Assembly (NCBI GenBank): GCA_964344215.1
Contig: CAYFMP010000030.1
Coordinates: forward strand, 1-39,582
DNA from: CAYFMP01 sp964344215
GTDB taxonomy: Bacteria > Pseudomonadota > Alphaproteobacteria > Rhodospirillales > Casp-alpha2
Reading direction: 5' to 3'
DNA length: 39,582 nucleotides
The position numbers were made by a program, and so were the translations under genes. A model generated the notes under the pieces. The model was not told the origin of the DNA, ran no database searches, and saw only the letters and a list, made by a program, of their open reading frames with translations. Shown here piece after piece: positions 1 through 6,426 of the stretch (position 1 is its first letter; every line of letters begins with the position of its first letter).

Positions 1-12
1 GCGGCCTGCCGG

Positions 13-66
13 CTAGATCGGATCACGTTTTGTCGGAAACACGAGGTGTCGACGAAAAAACGCGCG
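13..66. repeat. Palindromic intergenic repeat, copy 1 (left end)
   Basis: Positions 13-55 are identical to 39528-39570 at the other end of the window (43 bp, direct orientation). The unit is an imperfect palindrome: an arm around GATCACGTTTTGTCG is mirrored by CGACAAAACGTGTGA in the other copy. Here the right arm is altered (cgaaaaaacgcg) and runs straight into the presumed left end of the IS1595 element. The missing right half (CAAAACGTGTGA followed by ATCCGATC) reappears at 2066-2087, just past the element. I read this as one repeat split by the insertion. Confidence 0.7.
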
Positions 67-190
67 ATTATCCCCTTGGCGTATGTGTGCCGATAGGGCA
101 TACTACAGCAGATTATGGCAAAATCTTTCGCTTTGCTTCCCGAGGTTGTAGGGGGCATGATTTAAGTTGGACGCATTATCTGGAATTAAG

Positions 191-1027
191 ATGTTTACGG
201 CGCTCAGGGTCATCACTGGTTTATGGCTCGCTGCGTGGCTGGGGTCTGCGGCAGGCTATGATTTGGAGAGGCTATTCGTAATGGATACGCCCTCCGATTT
301 CGCATTTTTCTTTTTTACGCCTGAGCATCCTAGATTGTTCTACATCTTGACCGGAGTTGGGATCAGTCTTTTGGCGGTTCCGATAGTTGAATGCATCACA
401 GCGCGACGGGAGTATCAGAGATTTTTTGATACATTTCGCGGCGAATCAATGGCTAGGGCGCGCTCTGAATTATTCAATGGCCTTGGACATGCCTACGAGA
501 CATGGAAAAAGACACAAACTGAATCAAAAGAGCTACCTATATCAATTGAAGAATTGATAGAGGAGACACCGTTTCCTTCATGGCTTCCAGTGCTGGACGA
601 GCCGCTAATAGATGCCATAAAACGGGAATTCCATTCAAATCCTCCACCACTATGGAAACTAGCAAGAGATTTATACAAAGAGATCGACGATTACTTGAAG
701 GGGCGTGGTGATCTTACGCTGTTGCCGGTTGAGGATGTCAAAGAGTTTCATTTCGCTCGACAAAGATTAACCTATTTCTGGAATGATGCTGGCAATTTGA
801 TTTTTCGGGATCGGAAGCTTCGGTATCGAAATGTGGAACGAGATGTTCGTAACGACGAACGATTATTGAAAGCCCTGACCTTCATAGAACTGGGGTTGCA
901 TTTAGCAAATCGGCAGCGTGGGCATGGTTCGTGTGGTCATCACTATTTGCTTAGCGTCTATTTCAAGAACAAGAAATGGGGGCTTAAGGAGTTTGTGAAA
1001 AATCCGACCCCTCTAAAGGGCTATTGA
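191..1027 (+). CDS. Unrecognised membrane protein, putative IS passenger
   Basis: This 278-residue protein matches no family I recognise. The N-terminus (about residues 3-22) is a strong hydrophobic segment, and a second segment at about residues 48-70 contains LTGVGISLLAVPIVE. The remainder is soluble, charged and rich in Trp, Tyr and Phe, probably cytoplasmic with two membrane passes. I prefer the ATG at 191, which has GGA a few bases upstream; an in-frame TTG at 167 preceded by GGGGG at 151-155 is the alternative and would add eight residues. The gene is clearly more AT-rich than the rest of the window and uses many codons ending in A or T, a sign of recent transfer. It ends four bases before the small ORF at 1031 and seems to lie inside the IS1595 element. 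Function unknown. Confidence 0.65.
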   Translation: MFTALRVITGLWLAAWLGSAAGYDLERLFVMDTPSDFAFFFFTPEHPRLFYILTGVGISLLAVPIVECITARREYQRFFDTFRGESMARARSELFNGLGHAYETWKKTQTESKELPISIEELIEETPFPSWLPVLDEPLIDAIKREFHSNPPPLWKLARDLYKEIDDYLKGRGDLTLLPVEDVKEFHFARQRLTYFWNDAGNLIFRDRKLRYRNVERDVRNDERLLKALTFIELGLHLANRQRGHGSCGHHYLLSVYFKNKKWGLKEFVKNPTPLKGY

Positions 1028-1030
1028 ATA

Positions 1031-1240
1031 GTGTCACGCGGTAAACATCTATCCCTCGAAGAGGCCCGCAAGAGCGGAAAGCTCCGCCAGTTCGCCAAGG
1101 AACATCCGGCGGATGGCGATGGCGAATTGTTTGAGCGCGTCTTGAACGTGATGGCTAAAAGTTCGCCAACAGAAGATCGAACATCACTTCCGGGCGCTTC
1201 CGAAGATTGTAGCGGAACTCGAACTCGCCGAGATACTTAG
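1031..1240 (+). CDS. Small IS-associated ORF, antisense-overlapping the transposase 3' end
   Basis: This 69-residue product starts at GTG 1031, four bases after the preceding stop. Its N-terminal 45 residues are charged and protein-like (KHLSLEEARKSGKLRQFAKE), whereas the last third, which overlaps the transposase 3' end in antisense (1155-1240), is low-complexity (DCSGTRTRRDT). From memory, small ORFs of this type (KHLSLEEAR-like) recur beside ISXO2/IS1595 transposases in alphaproteobacteria, so it may be an accessory ORF of the element. I cannot assign a function. GC is higher than in the passenger gene just upstream, which suggests the two have different origins. Confidence 0.5.
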   Translation: MSRGKHLSLEEARKSGKLRQFAKEHPADGDGELFERVLNVMAKSSPTEDRTSLPGASEDCSGTRTRRDT

Positions 1241-2024
1241 CCATTTGCTGTTTGGAGACGTGAACGTGAGTGCCCTTGATCGCCCGCTTCAACTGCGACC
1301 AGAACCCGTCGAGGGTGTTAGTGTGCGCCTCGCCTCTGACGTACTCGCCGTAGCTATGCTTGACGGCAAGATGCTTGTAGCCAAGGTCGGGGAGCGTCTT
1401 GTAGGTGGTCAGTTCGTCCGTGCTGATGGTGCTACCCAATTCGACGTTTTCCGTGATGACAGGGAACACGCTAGCCCGCTTTGCGTTCGGAACGACGCGG
1501 GTAATGACATCGCCGCCCCGCTCCACGATACCGAACACGGCGGTCTTGTTTTCTCGCCAGTTGCCCTGATCGGCCTGCCGGCGGCGCTGACGCGGCTTGC
1601 CGCCGATGTAGGTTTCGTCGGCCTCGATGTGGCCGGACAGAGGCGGATCGCCGTCAACGCGAGCCATGTACTTGCGGATTTCATGGCCGATCCGCCACGC
1701 CGTTTTGTAGGTCACGCCCAACTGGCGCTGCAATTCCTTGGCCGGGACGCCGTGGCGCGAGGCCGTGAACAAGTAGAGCGCGTAAAACCATTTTTGCAGC
1801 GGCGTTCGCGAACGCCCGAAAGGCGTGTCGGCCATCGGATGAATATGGTGCCCACAGTTGCACGTATAGGCCGGTACCTTGCGAAGGCGGCGGAATTTAC
1901 CTACTTCGCCGCATTTCGGACATGCTGGCTCATCGCCAAAGCGAATTTTGAACAGGTGTTCAAGGCAGCTATCGTCATCCGGGAACTGGCGGAGAAAGTC
2001 TTGAACTGTGGGCATTTTCGACAT
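1155..2024 (-). CDS. IS1595-family (ISXO2-like) transposase
   Basis: This 289-residue transposase appears intact. Near residue 30-60 it has a zinc-ribbon (CPKCGEVGKF followed by CNCGHHIHP), then a helix-turn-helix-like segment (ELQRQLGVTYKTAWRIGHEI) and an ISXO2-type catalytic domain. Catalytic-region motifs visible are ADETYIGGKP, STDELTTY and NTLDGFWSQLKRAIKG, which fit the DD(N/E)K arrangement of the IS1595 family. The start at 2024 is chosen because GGAGGT lies at 2029-2034 on the minus strand, four bases upstream; the frame stays open to 2093 but without a better site. Length and completeness suggest the element could still be active. Its 3' end is overlapped antisense by the small ORF at 1031-1240. 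Confidence 0.92.
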   Translation of the reverse strand: MSKMPTVQDFLRQFPDDDSCLEHLFKIRFGDEPACPKCGEVGKFRRLRKVPAYTCNCGHHIHPMADTPFGRSRTPLQKWFYALYLFTASRHGVPAKELQRQLGVTYKTAWRIGHEIRKYMARVDGDPPLSGHIEADETYIGGKPRQRRRQADQGNWRENKTAVFGIVERGGDVITRVVPNAKRASVFPVITENVELGSTISTDELTTYKTLPDLGYKHLAVKHSYGEYVRGEAHTNTLDGFWSQLKRAIKGTHVHVSKQQMAKYLGEFEFRYNLRKRPEVMFDLLLANF

Positions 2025-2065
2025 CGCTACCTCCATGACTACATATATTATGGGGATAGCAGCTA

Positions 2066-2087
2066 CAAAACGTGTGAATCCGATCGG
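2066..2087. repeat. Right half of the IS-interrupted palindromic repeat
   Basis: CAAAACGTGTGA (2066-2077) matches the right arm of the repeat at 39571-39582 exactly, and ATCCGATCGG (2078-2087) is the outer arm expected from the palindrome. It sits immediately outside the presumed right end of the IS1595 element, opposite the left half at 13-64. Confidence 0.6.
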
Positions 2088-2097
2088 TTTCAATGAA

Positions 2098-2163
2098 GTA
2101 GAGCAGATTCACATGCTTCGACGGATCGCCCGGGCGATTCCGACAAAACATGATCTGCTCTAC
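2098..2163. repeat. 66-bp imperfect palindromic repeat
   Basis: The outer arms GTAGAGCAGAT (2098-2108) and ATCTGCTCTAC (2153-2163) are perfect inverted copies. The centre is CGCCCGGGCG, and the interior arms (TTCACATGCTTCGACGGAT and ATTCCGACAAAACATG) pair partially. The right arm CCGACAAAACATGATC resembles the terminal repeats of the window, so this is probably a related intergenic palindromic family of the kind common in alphaproteobacteria. Confidence 0.6.
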
Positions 2164-2381
2164 GAGAGGATGCGAAGGCGATGTGGGGCATCGGCGAGCC
2201 TCCTCGACGACGCCGGAAGGTCGAAAAACCGACCGCAGGCGCGTTCTCCGGCCCCCCGGACGGCGTCGCGGCCCGCTTCCGATGGCCCCGCATCGCCGCG
2301 CGAGCCGCTCCTTGCCGGGAGACCGGAGAGCGTGTCTCGGCGATTCCATATCGACGTGAACCGCTCTAGCGCCGCCGGTTG

Positions 2382-2410
2382 TTGCTCCGTCGCCGGAGCG
2401 CCAGTATAGT
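2382..2410 (+). promoter_or_regulatory. Promoter of tRNA-Pro
   Basis: TTGCTC (2382-2387), a 17-bp spacer and TATAGT (2405-2410) form a good sigma-70-type promoter, with an expected start near 2417, about 25 bases before the mature tRNA. Confidence 0.6.
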
Positions 2411-2442
2411 GCGCGTTGCGGCGGCTCGTGCCGCCTTGTGCG

Positions 2443-2519
2443 CGGGGAGTAGCTCAGCCCGGTAGAGCACTCGGCTGGGGGCCGAGCGGTCGCTGGTTCG
2501 AATCCAGTCTCCCCGACCA
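2443..2519 (+). tRNA. tRNA-Pro (anticodon GGG)
   Basis: The acceptor stem CGGGGAG (2443-2449) pairs with CTCCCCG (2509-2515). The D-arm contains AGCTCAGCCCGGTAGAGC. The anticodon arm CTCGG-CTGGGGG-CCGAG gives anticodon GGG (reads CCC). The T-arm is CTGGTTCGAATCCAG. An encoded CCA ends at 2519. The C1-G72 pair is typical of bacterial tRNA-Pro. Confidence 0.95.
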
Positions 2520-2554
2520 CCTCACGTATTCCAATCCATCCGGCGAACCTCCAA

Positions 2555-2584
2555 GAAAAAAACGGCCGGCGCGAGGCCGGCCGT
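2555..2584 (-). terminator. Intrinsic terminator of the candidate sRNA
   Basis: On the minus strand a perfect 9-bp GC-rich stem (ACGGCCGGC/GCCGGCCGT, 2576-2584 with 2562-2570) with a 5-nt loop is followed directly by a run of seven to eight Ts (2555-2562). There is no T-run on the plus-strand side, so it works for minus-strand transcription. Confidence 0.8.
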
Positions 2585-2632
2585 GAGGTTGTGCTCTTGA
2601 GGGAAGGGAGGATTTCCATAGAAATCCATCCT
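2555..2632 (-). ncRNA. mmgR: Candidate MmgR/alpha-r8-type small RNA
   Basis: A short transcript on the minus strand is predicted from a TATAGA -10 box (2638-2643) to a strong intrinsic terminator, about 77 nt long. It holds a 5' stem-loop GGATTTC-tatg-GAAATCC (2610-2627), then an unpaired pyrimidine stretch AATCCTCCCTTCCCTC, then the terminator hairpin. MmgR (alpha-r8, also 'suhB RNA') of alphaproteobacteria is about 77 nt, has a conserved UUUCCUCCCU core and ends in a GC-rich terminator; eight of the ten core bases are present here. In Sinorhizobium MmgR limits polyhydroxybutyrate storage and acts with Hfq, whose gene is also in this window. The family call is from memory of the motif and needs a covariance-model test. 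Alternatively this is the structured 3' UTR of the STAS gene. Confidence 0.55.
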
Positions 2633-2637
2633 ACGTC

Positions 2638-2685
2638 TCTATACTGCCCGCAAAGCCACGCTTTGCATGTGACGGGTATCACATG
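2638..2685 (-). promoter_or_regulatory. sRNA promoter with CRP/FNR-family-like box
   Basis: On the minus strand a perfect palindrome CATGTGA-N6-TCACATG (2666-2685) fits the CRP core TGTGA-N6-TCACA. It is centred about 41-44 bp upstream of the start predicted from the -10 hexamer TATAGA (2638-2643), the class II activator position. No good -35 is visible, as expected for an activated promoter. A second perfect inverted repeat, GCAAAGC-N3-GCTTTGC (2650-2666), lies between the box and the -10. Either palindrome could alternatively be an RNA stem if transcription comes from upstream. Confidence 0.45.
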
Positions 2686-2759
2686 AAGCAGAATTTTCCG
2701 TTGTATGGCGATCGAGCTCGGTTGCCGGTATGCCGGTCGATGGCGACGCCCGGACTCAT

Positions 2760-3068
2760 TTAAACATCGTCCGAAATCTCGAAGACGATATCGAGATTGG
2801 CCAGTTGCAGGACCCGCAAGACGGCGTCGCTGACGTTCGAAAGGACCATCCGATTTCCGCGCTTCTTGGCGGATTGGAACGCCTCCAGGAGACTTGCCAC
2901 GCCCGAACTGTCGATAAGCGACACCGCCGACAGGTCGACGACCACCTCGACCGCCCTCGCGGTCAGATCCAGCAGCAACTCGCGGACCCGAGGCGAACAC
3001 TCGAGGTCGATCTCGCCCCGTAGGACGATGGTCGCGCGCTCGCTTTCTTCGCTGATGTCGAATTCCAT
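2760..3068 (-). CDS. STAS-domain protein, anti-sigma factor antagonist-like
   Basis: This 102-residue single-domain STAS protein has the order expected of SpoIIAA/RsbV-type anti-anti-sigma factors: an N-terminal beta strand, ATIVLRGEIDLE, then VVVDLSAVSLIDSSGVASL, whose serine after the Asp is the usual phosphorylation site, then NVSDAVLRVLQLANLD. Such proteins bind anti-sigma kinases in partner-switching modules. No HPK/anti-sigma partner is in the window, so the partner is encoded elsewhere. The start at 3068 is preferred because GGGGGTAG lies just upstream; an in-frame GTG at 3080 would add four residues. It lies downstream of a separate gene on the same strand and upstream of the candidate sRNA. 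Confidence 0.88.
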   Translation of the reverse strand: MEFDISEESERATIVLRGEIDLECSPRVRELLLDLTARAVEVVVDLSAVSLIDSSGVASLLEAFQSAKKRGNRMVLSNVSDAVLRVLQLANLDIVFEISDDV

Positions 3069-3287
3069 ACCTACCCCCACGGCGGAATTGCGGCCGTCGG
3101 ATCGGCATTATGCCCAGAACTCGGTTGAAAGGTAAGGGGACTTCGACATCGCTTCCGTAACGGTTGCGAGACAAACCTCAACTGCTTTCGCAGTTTCATC
3201 GATGGAATTGAAAGCGGGCCAAGTATCGACGCGTTCGAAGACCGGTCCCGGCTCGGAAAGAGCCGGTCAATCGTTACCGGAAACCAC

Positions 3288-3554
3288 TCAGCGCCCTTCG
3301 TCGGTCAGCTTGCATATGACCCAGTCGGGCTTCAGGGGGTTGTCGAACCAGGGTTCGGCCCATCCCTTGTCGATGCAACTTCTGACGGTCCGTTCGCTAA
3401 CCCGCCGGCCGTCGCCGTCGAACAGCGGCAGCTTTCCGCCCGGTTGATCGAGCCCACGAGTCAGCCACCGTTGCTGCGGAGCGCTCAGGGGCGAGGGACC
3501 GGCCGACACATCCTCCGATTCGATCACGACCAAATGGGGTTTTTGCGAATTCAT
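3288..3554 (-). CDS. Conserved hypothetical protein, winged-helix-like
   Basis: This 88-residue protein begins MNSQKPHLVVIESEDVS and is followed by a compact domain: APQQRWLTRGLDQPGGKLPL, RRVSERTVRSCIDKGWAEPW, then WVICKLTDEGR. The order helix, helix, basic recognition-like helix and the terminal 'KLTDEGR' wing resemble winged-helix transcription factors, where 'LT..G' closes the wing. I recognise it as a type of small protein seen in alphaproteobacteria but have no function for it. GGGAG precedes the ATG at 3554 by a normal distance. It is divergent from cutA (131 bp between starts). A hairpin CCGGCTC-GGAAA-GAGCCGG (3248-3266) follows its stop without a T-run. Confidence 0.7.
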   Translation of the reverse strand: MNSQKPHLVVIESEDVSAGPSPLSAPQQRWLTRGLDQPGGKLPLFDGDGRRVSERTVRSCIDKGWAEPWFDNPLKPDWVICKLTDEGR

Positions 3555-3685
3555 CGGGTCTCCCAGGACGTCCACCTTTCGAAAAAGACGACCGATGCTA
3601 GGATAGTTTGGGCTTCCGGCCAAGGGCAGAAACTTCCGGAGGTAAGGAAATGGCCGTTCCCCGGCCCCGGCAATGAGGAGAACCC

Positions 3686-4009
3686 ATGGGATACAGAATG
3701 ATCTACGTGACCGCCGGATCGCATGACGAGGCGCTCGAAATCGGCCGAAATGTGGTCGAGAGCCGACTGGCCGCCTGTGCCAATATCCTCGGATCGATGA
3801 CTTCGGTCTATTGGTGGGAAGGCAAACTCGAAGAGGACGGCGAAGTCGCATTCATCTTGAAAACGCGCGAGGAAATGGTCGAAACGGTGGTCGAGAAGGT
3901 GAAGGAACTACACAGCTACGACTGCCCCTGCGTCGTCGCCCTGCCGATCGAGACCGGCAATGCGGATTATCTCGATTGGATCGACGAACAGACGAAAGTC
4001 GCCGGGTAG
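3686..4009 (+). CDS. cutA: Divalent cation tolerance protein CutA
   Basis: This 107-residue protein has the normal length and fold signature of CutA1, a trimeric cytosolic PII-like protein linked to tolerance of divalent metals, especially copper. Visible family motifs are VVESRLAACANI, SVYWWEGKLEEDGEV, ILKTREEMVE and LHSYDCPCVVALPI. GAGGAG lies just upstream of the ATG. The gene is a lone plus-strand unit: it is divergent from the small winged-helix-like gene and ends six bases before the convergent response regulator. Confidence 0.95.
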   Translation: MGYRMIYVTAGSHDEALEIGRNVVESRLAACANILGSMTSVYWWEGKLEEDGEVAFILKTREEMVETVVEKVKELHSYDCPCVVALPIETGNADYLDWIDEQTKVAG

Positions 4010-4015
4010 TCCTTG

Positions 4016-4942
4016 TTAAGCTTGCTTGACCCCGATCTGCTGGACGATCGCTTCGACCTGCTGGGCGTTCGAGATGGCGCCGCTGAAACAGGCCTGAATG
4101 GCCTGCGACAGCGGTTTGAGGAGTTTGACGTCACGGGGGTCGGGGTTGCCGCTCCTTGCCGAAAGGATCGAGCTCGCGACGTCGCCGATCGACGCGCATA
4201 GGCTGATGGCGTGCTCGTACGCACTCCCGGAAAGCTGATTGCCGGCGCCGTCGGTGACGTCGAGAAGACCGAGAAGTTCGTTGCGGATGCTCGGATCAAG
4301 TCGGCCGCCGCGCTCCAGCATCGGAACGAGGTTGGTCACGTGGGCGGCGATCTGAATGCCGATGACGTCGATATTGAGCATTTTCATCTGGCTTTGCGCG
4401 ATGGCGATGGCGTTTTCCAGTTCCGAGAAACTAATCTTCTCGCCGTTGACCCGCGAGCGAAGCGTATTGGGGACTTCCATGCTCGTCCGACTGCCGTCCT
4501 TGCGCCGTATGGGGCCGACGTAATCGTCGGCGACGATGAACTCCTTGCGGGCGTCGATGAGATCGTGGATGCGATCGAGAAGCTGGTTGGTCGAAATCGG
4601 CTTGGCGATCACCGTATCGGTACCGGACTCGACAATTCGCGCAACCAGTTCCGGAGTCGGCTCATCGACCAGCGTAATGATTGGGAGGAAAGGATTGTTG
4701 GCGGCCTTGCCCTGGCGAATGAGACGGACGTAGCCAAGAAAATCGCCATCCTTCAAGTCGCATGAACAAATCAAGAGATCGGGCAGGTGCTTCGAGAGGA
4801 TGTCCTCGACCTCGGCCATGGTCGAACCGAGGTTCACCTCACGAAAGCCGCTGTTGTATAGGATATTCTTACAGCTTTGGCGCGTGTTGAGGTCCCAATC
4901 GACAAGAAGGATATCGACGCTTGCGTAGTCTAGCTTAGCCAT
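4016..4942 (-). CDS. Response regulator with uncharacterised C-terminal region
   Basis: This 308-residue protein starts with a CheY-like receiver domain (about residues 8-130) with phosphoacceptor Asp62 in CSCDLKDGD and the conserved Lys114 in VIAKPIS. A short linker contains VGPIRRKDGSR and EVPNTLR, a phrase typical of Rhodospirillales receiver proteins. The remaining 140 residues are predicted largely helical, with no DNA-binding or enzymatic motif that I recognise. The ATG at 4942 is preferred over an upstream TTG at 4951; neither has a strong ribosome binding site. No histidine kinase is adjacent. Three TTAA tetramers stand upstream at 4985-5002 but not with CtrA spacing. It may control by protein contact rather than DNA binding; that is inference. 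Confidence 0.8.
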   Translation of the reverse strand: MAKLDYASVDILLVDWDLNTRQSCKNILYNSGFREVNLGSTMAEVEDILSKHLPDLLICSCDLKDGDFLGYVRLIRQGKAANNPFLPIITLVDEPTPELVARIVESGTDTVIAKPISTNQLLDRIHDLIDARKEFIVADDYVGPIRRKDGSRTSMEVPNTLRSRVNGEKISFSELENAIAIAQSQMKMLNIDVIGIQIAAHVTNLVPMLERGGRLDPSIRNELLGLLDVTDGAGNQLSGSAYEHAISLCASIGDVASSILSARSGNPDPRDVKLLKPLSQAIQACFSGAISNAQQVEAIVQQIGVKQA

Positions 4943-5066
4943 CTTCAACAACCCGTCGAAACCGGGGAAGATTCTCGGGCAACTTCTTAACCTTTAATCT
5001 TAACTCTACCTTACAAGCCGGCCAACCGGATTGATATGTTGTAAGGCGGTTCCGCAAGAGAGCCTC

Positions 5067-6209
5067 CTAAATCGCCACCGAAGCGACGGCCTGGGCGGCA
5101 ATTCCTTCGCCGCGCCCGGTGAATCCCAGTCGTTCCGTCGTCGTCGCCTTAACATTTACACGTTCGAGCGGAATATCAAGAATTCCGGCGATCCTTTCGC
5201 GCATGGCGCCGCGAAAGGGGCCGATCTTGGGCGATTCACATATCAGCGTCACATCGATACTGACGACGCGGCCTCCGTTTTCCCGAGCCAGATCGCGGGC
5301 ATGGGCAAGGAAAGTATCGGACGAAGCGTTCCGCCAAGCCGGATCGGTCGGCGGAAAGTGGCTGCCGATGTCACCGGCGGCGATCGCTCCCAACAGCGCA
5401 TCGGTGACTGCATGTAGCCCGACATCGGCGTCGGAATGCCCCTCGAGGCCGGCGGTGTGGGGTATCTCGACGCCACACAACATCACGTGGTCGCCTTGCC
5501 CGAACCGGTGCACATCGAACCCGATGCCGGTCCGCACAAGGCGGCCCAGGACCAGTTTCGCGGCACGGACGAGATCGTCCTCGGTCGTCACCTTGAAGTT
5601 GGCCTCGTCGCCCTCGACGATGGCGACGCCGAGTCCGGCCGTTTCGGCGACCGCCGAATCGTCGGTCAGGTCGCGCCCCGTCAGGTCGCGGTGGGCGTTG
5701 AGGATGTCCGCATATCGGAACCCCTGCGGCGTCTGGGCACGCCATAGCCCGCTCCGATCCACCGTTCCGGCGACGAAACCGTCGTCTTCGCGCTTGACGG
5801 TATCGCTAACGGCCAGCGCCGGGATGGCGCCGGGCGAACCGTCGAGGGCATCGATGACGCGCGTTATCAATGCGTCGTCGACGAACGGCCGCGCCGCATC
5901 GTGGATCAGCACCCGGTCCGGTCCGAGATCGGACAAGCTCTCCAACCCCAGGCGCACCGAATCCTGACGCTCGGCGCCACCGTTGACCGGATCCAGCAGG
6001 TCCAGTCCGGAAACCGCTTCGTCGTACAACGCGCGGTCGTCGGGGTGAATGACCGCCCGCACCGCGCCGATCTCGGCGTGATCGAGGAAATGCCTTATCG
6101 TCCGACGCAGCATCGGTTCGTCGCCAAGGGCGCAGTACTGTTTCGGCAGTTCGCTGCCGAACCGGCTGCCGCGTCCGGCGGCGACGATCAGTGCGGCGGT
6201 CGTCCCCAT
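5067..6209 (-). CDS. ispDF: Bifunctional IspD/IspF, non-mevalonate isoprenoid enzyme
   Basis: This 380-residue fusion catalyses two steps of the MEP pathway. Residues 1-225 are IspD (2-C-methyl-D-erythritol 4-phosphate cytidylyltransferase), with the nucleotide-binding AAGRGSRFG, LIHDAARPFV and the C-terminal FKVTTEDDL. Residues 226-380 are IspF (2-C-methyl-D-erythritol 2,4-cyclodiphosphate synthase), with metal ligands in GFDVHRFG (Asp232, His234) and His266 in VGLHAVTDALLG, plus DIGSHFPP and KATTTERLGFTGRGEG. The fusion is common in alphaproteobacteria. The product is cytosolic. It is divergent from the CcsA-like gene, with 217 bp between starts in which I see no clear promoter. Confidence 0.97.
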   Translation of the reverse strand: MGTTAALIVAAGRGSRFGSELPKQYCALGDEPMLRRTIRHFLDHAEIGAVRAVIHPDDRALYDEAVSGLDLLDPVNGGAERQDSVRLGLESLSDLGPDRVLIHDAARPFVDDALITRVIDALDGSPGAIPALAVSDTVKREDDGFVAGTVDRSGLWRAQTPQGFRYADILNAHRDLTGRDLTDDSAVAETAGLGVAIVEGDEANFKVTTEDDLVRAAKLVLGRLVRTGIGFDVHRFGQGDHVMLCGVEIPHTAGLEGHSDADVGLHAVTDALLGAIAAGDIGSHFPPTDPAWRNASSDTFLAHARDLARENGGRVVSIDVTLICESPKIGPFRGAMRERIAGILDIPLERVNVKATTTERLGFTGRGEGIAAQAVASVAI

Positions 6210-6426
6210 ATGCCTGCTATCCTTATGTTAACGGGCTTCCGGTCGTCTCGATCACGGTCTCGCCGTAGCCGACGGGCAACTTAGATGGGCGCTGCTGGAA
6301 TGCCAAGGGTAATGCCAAAGGGCTTGCCATTGTCGCCAACTGGCGCGATGGTGCGCATCGCGTAGTGCGGTCGAGTCCGGGGTTATTTCCCGACCGACAC
6401 CAGACTTGGGTGATTCCGGCTGAACG

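Larger units (their letters stand above)
65..2066. mobile_element. IS1595-family insertion sequence with passenger gene (ends approximate)
   Basis: The element is defined by the ISXO2-like transposase at 1155-2024. Matching end sequences support the limits: TATCCCC at 69-75 with TATGT six bases further in (82-86), and the reverse complement GGGGATA at 2052-2058 with ACATA six bases further in (2041-2045). Outside the ends lie AAAACGCG (57-64) and AAAACGTG (2067-2074), a near-perfect candidate 8-bp target duplication within a palindromic repeat. The spacing from TIR core to flank differs by about four bases between the two sides, so the exact ends are uncertain. Some IS1595-family members are known to carry passenger genes. 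Here the passengers would be the membrane protein at 191-1027 and the ORF at 1031-1240. Confidence 0.6.

Noticed and set aside
1245..2096. A long plus-strand frame opposite the transposase
   Set aside because: The minus-strand frame is a clear IS1595 transposase with zinc ribbon and catalytic motifs; the plus frame is its shadow.
4985..5002. Three TTAA tetramers upstream of the response regulator as a CtrA site
   Set aside because: Spacings are N3, N2 and N9, not N7; an AT-rich leader explains them.
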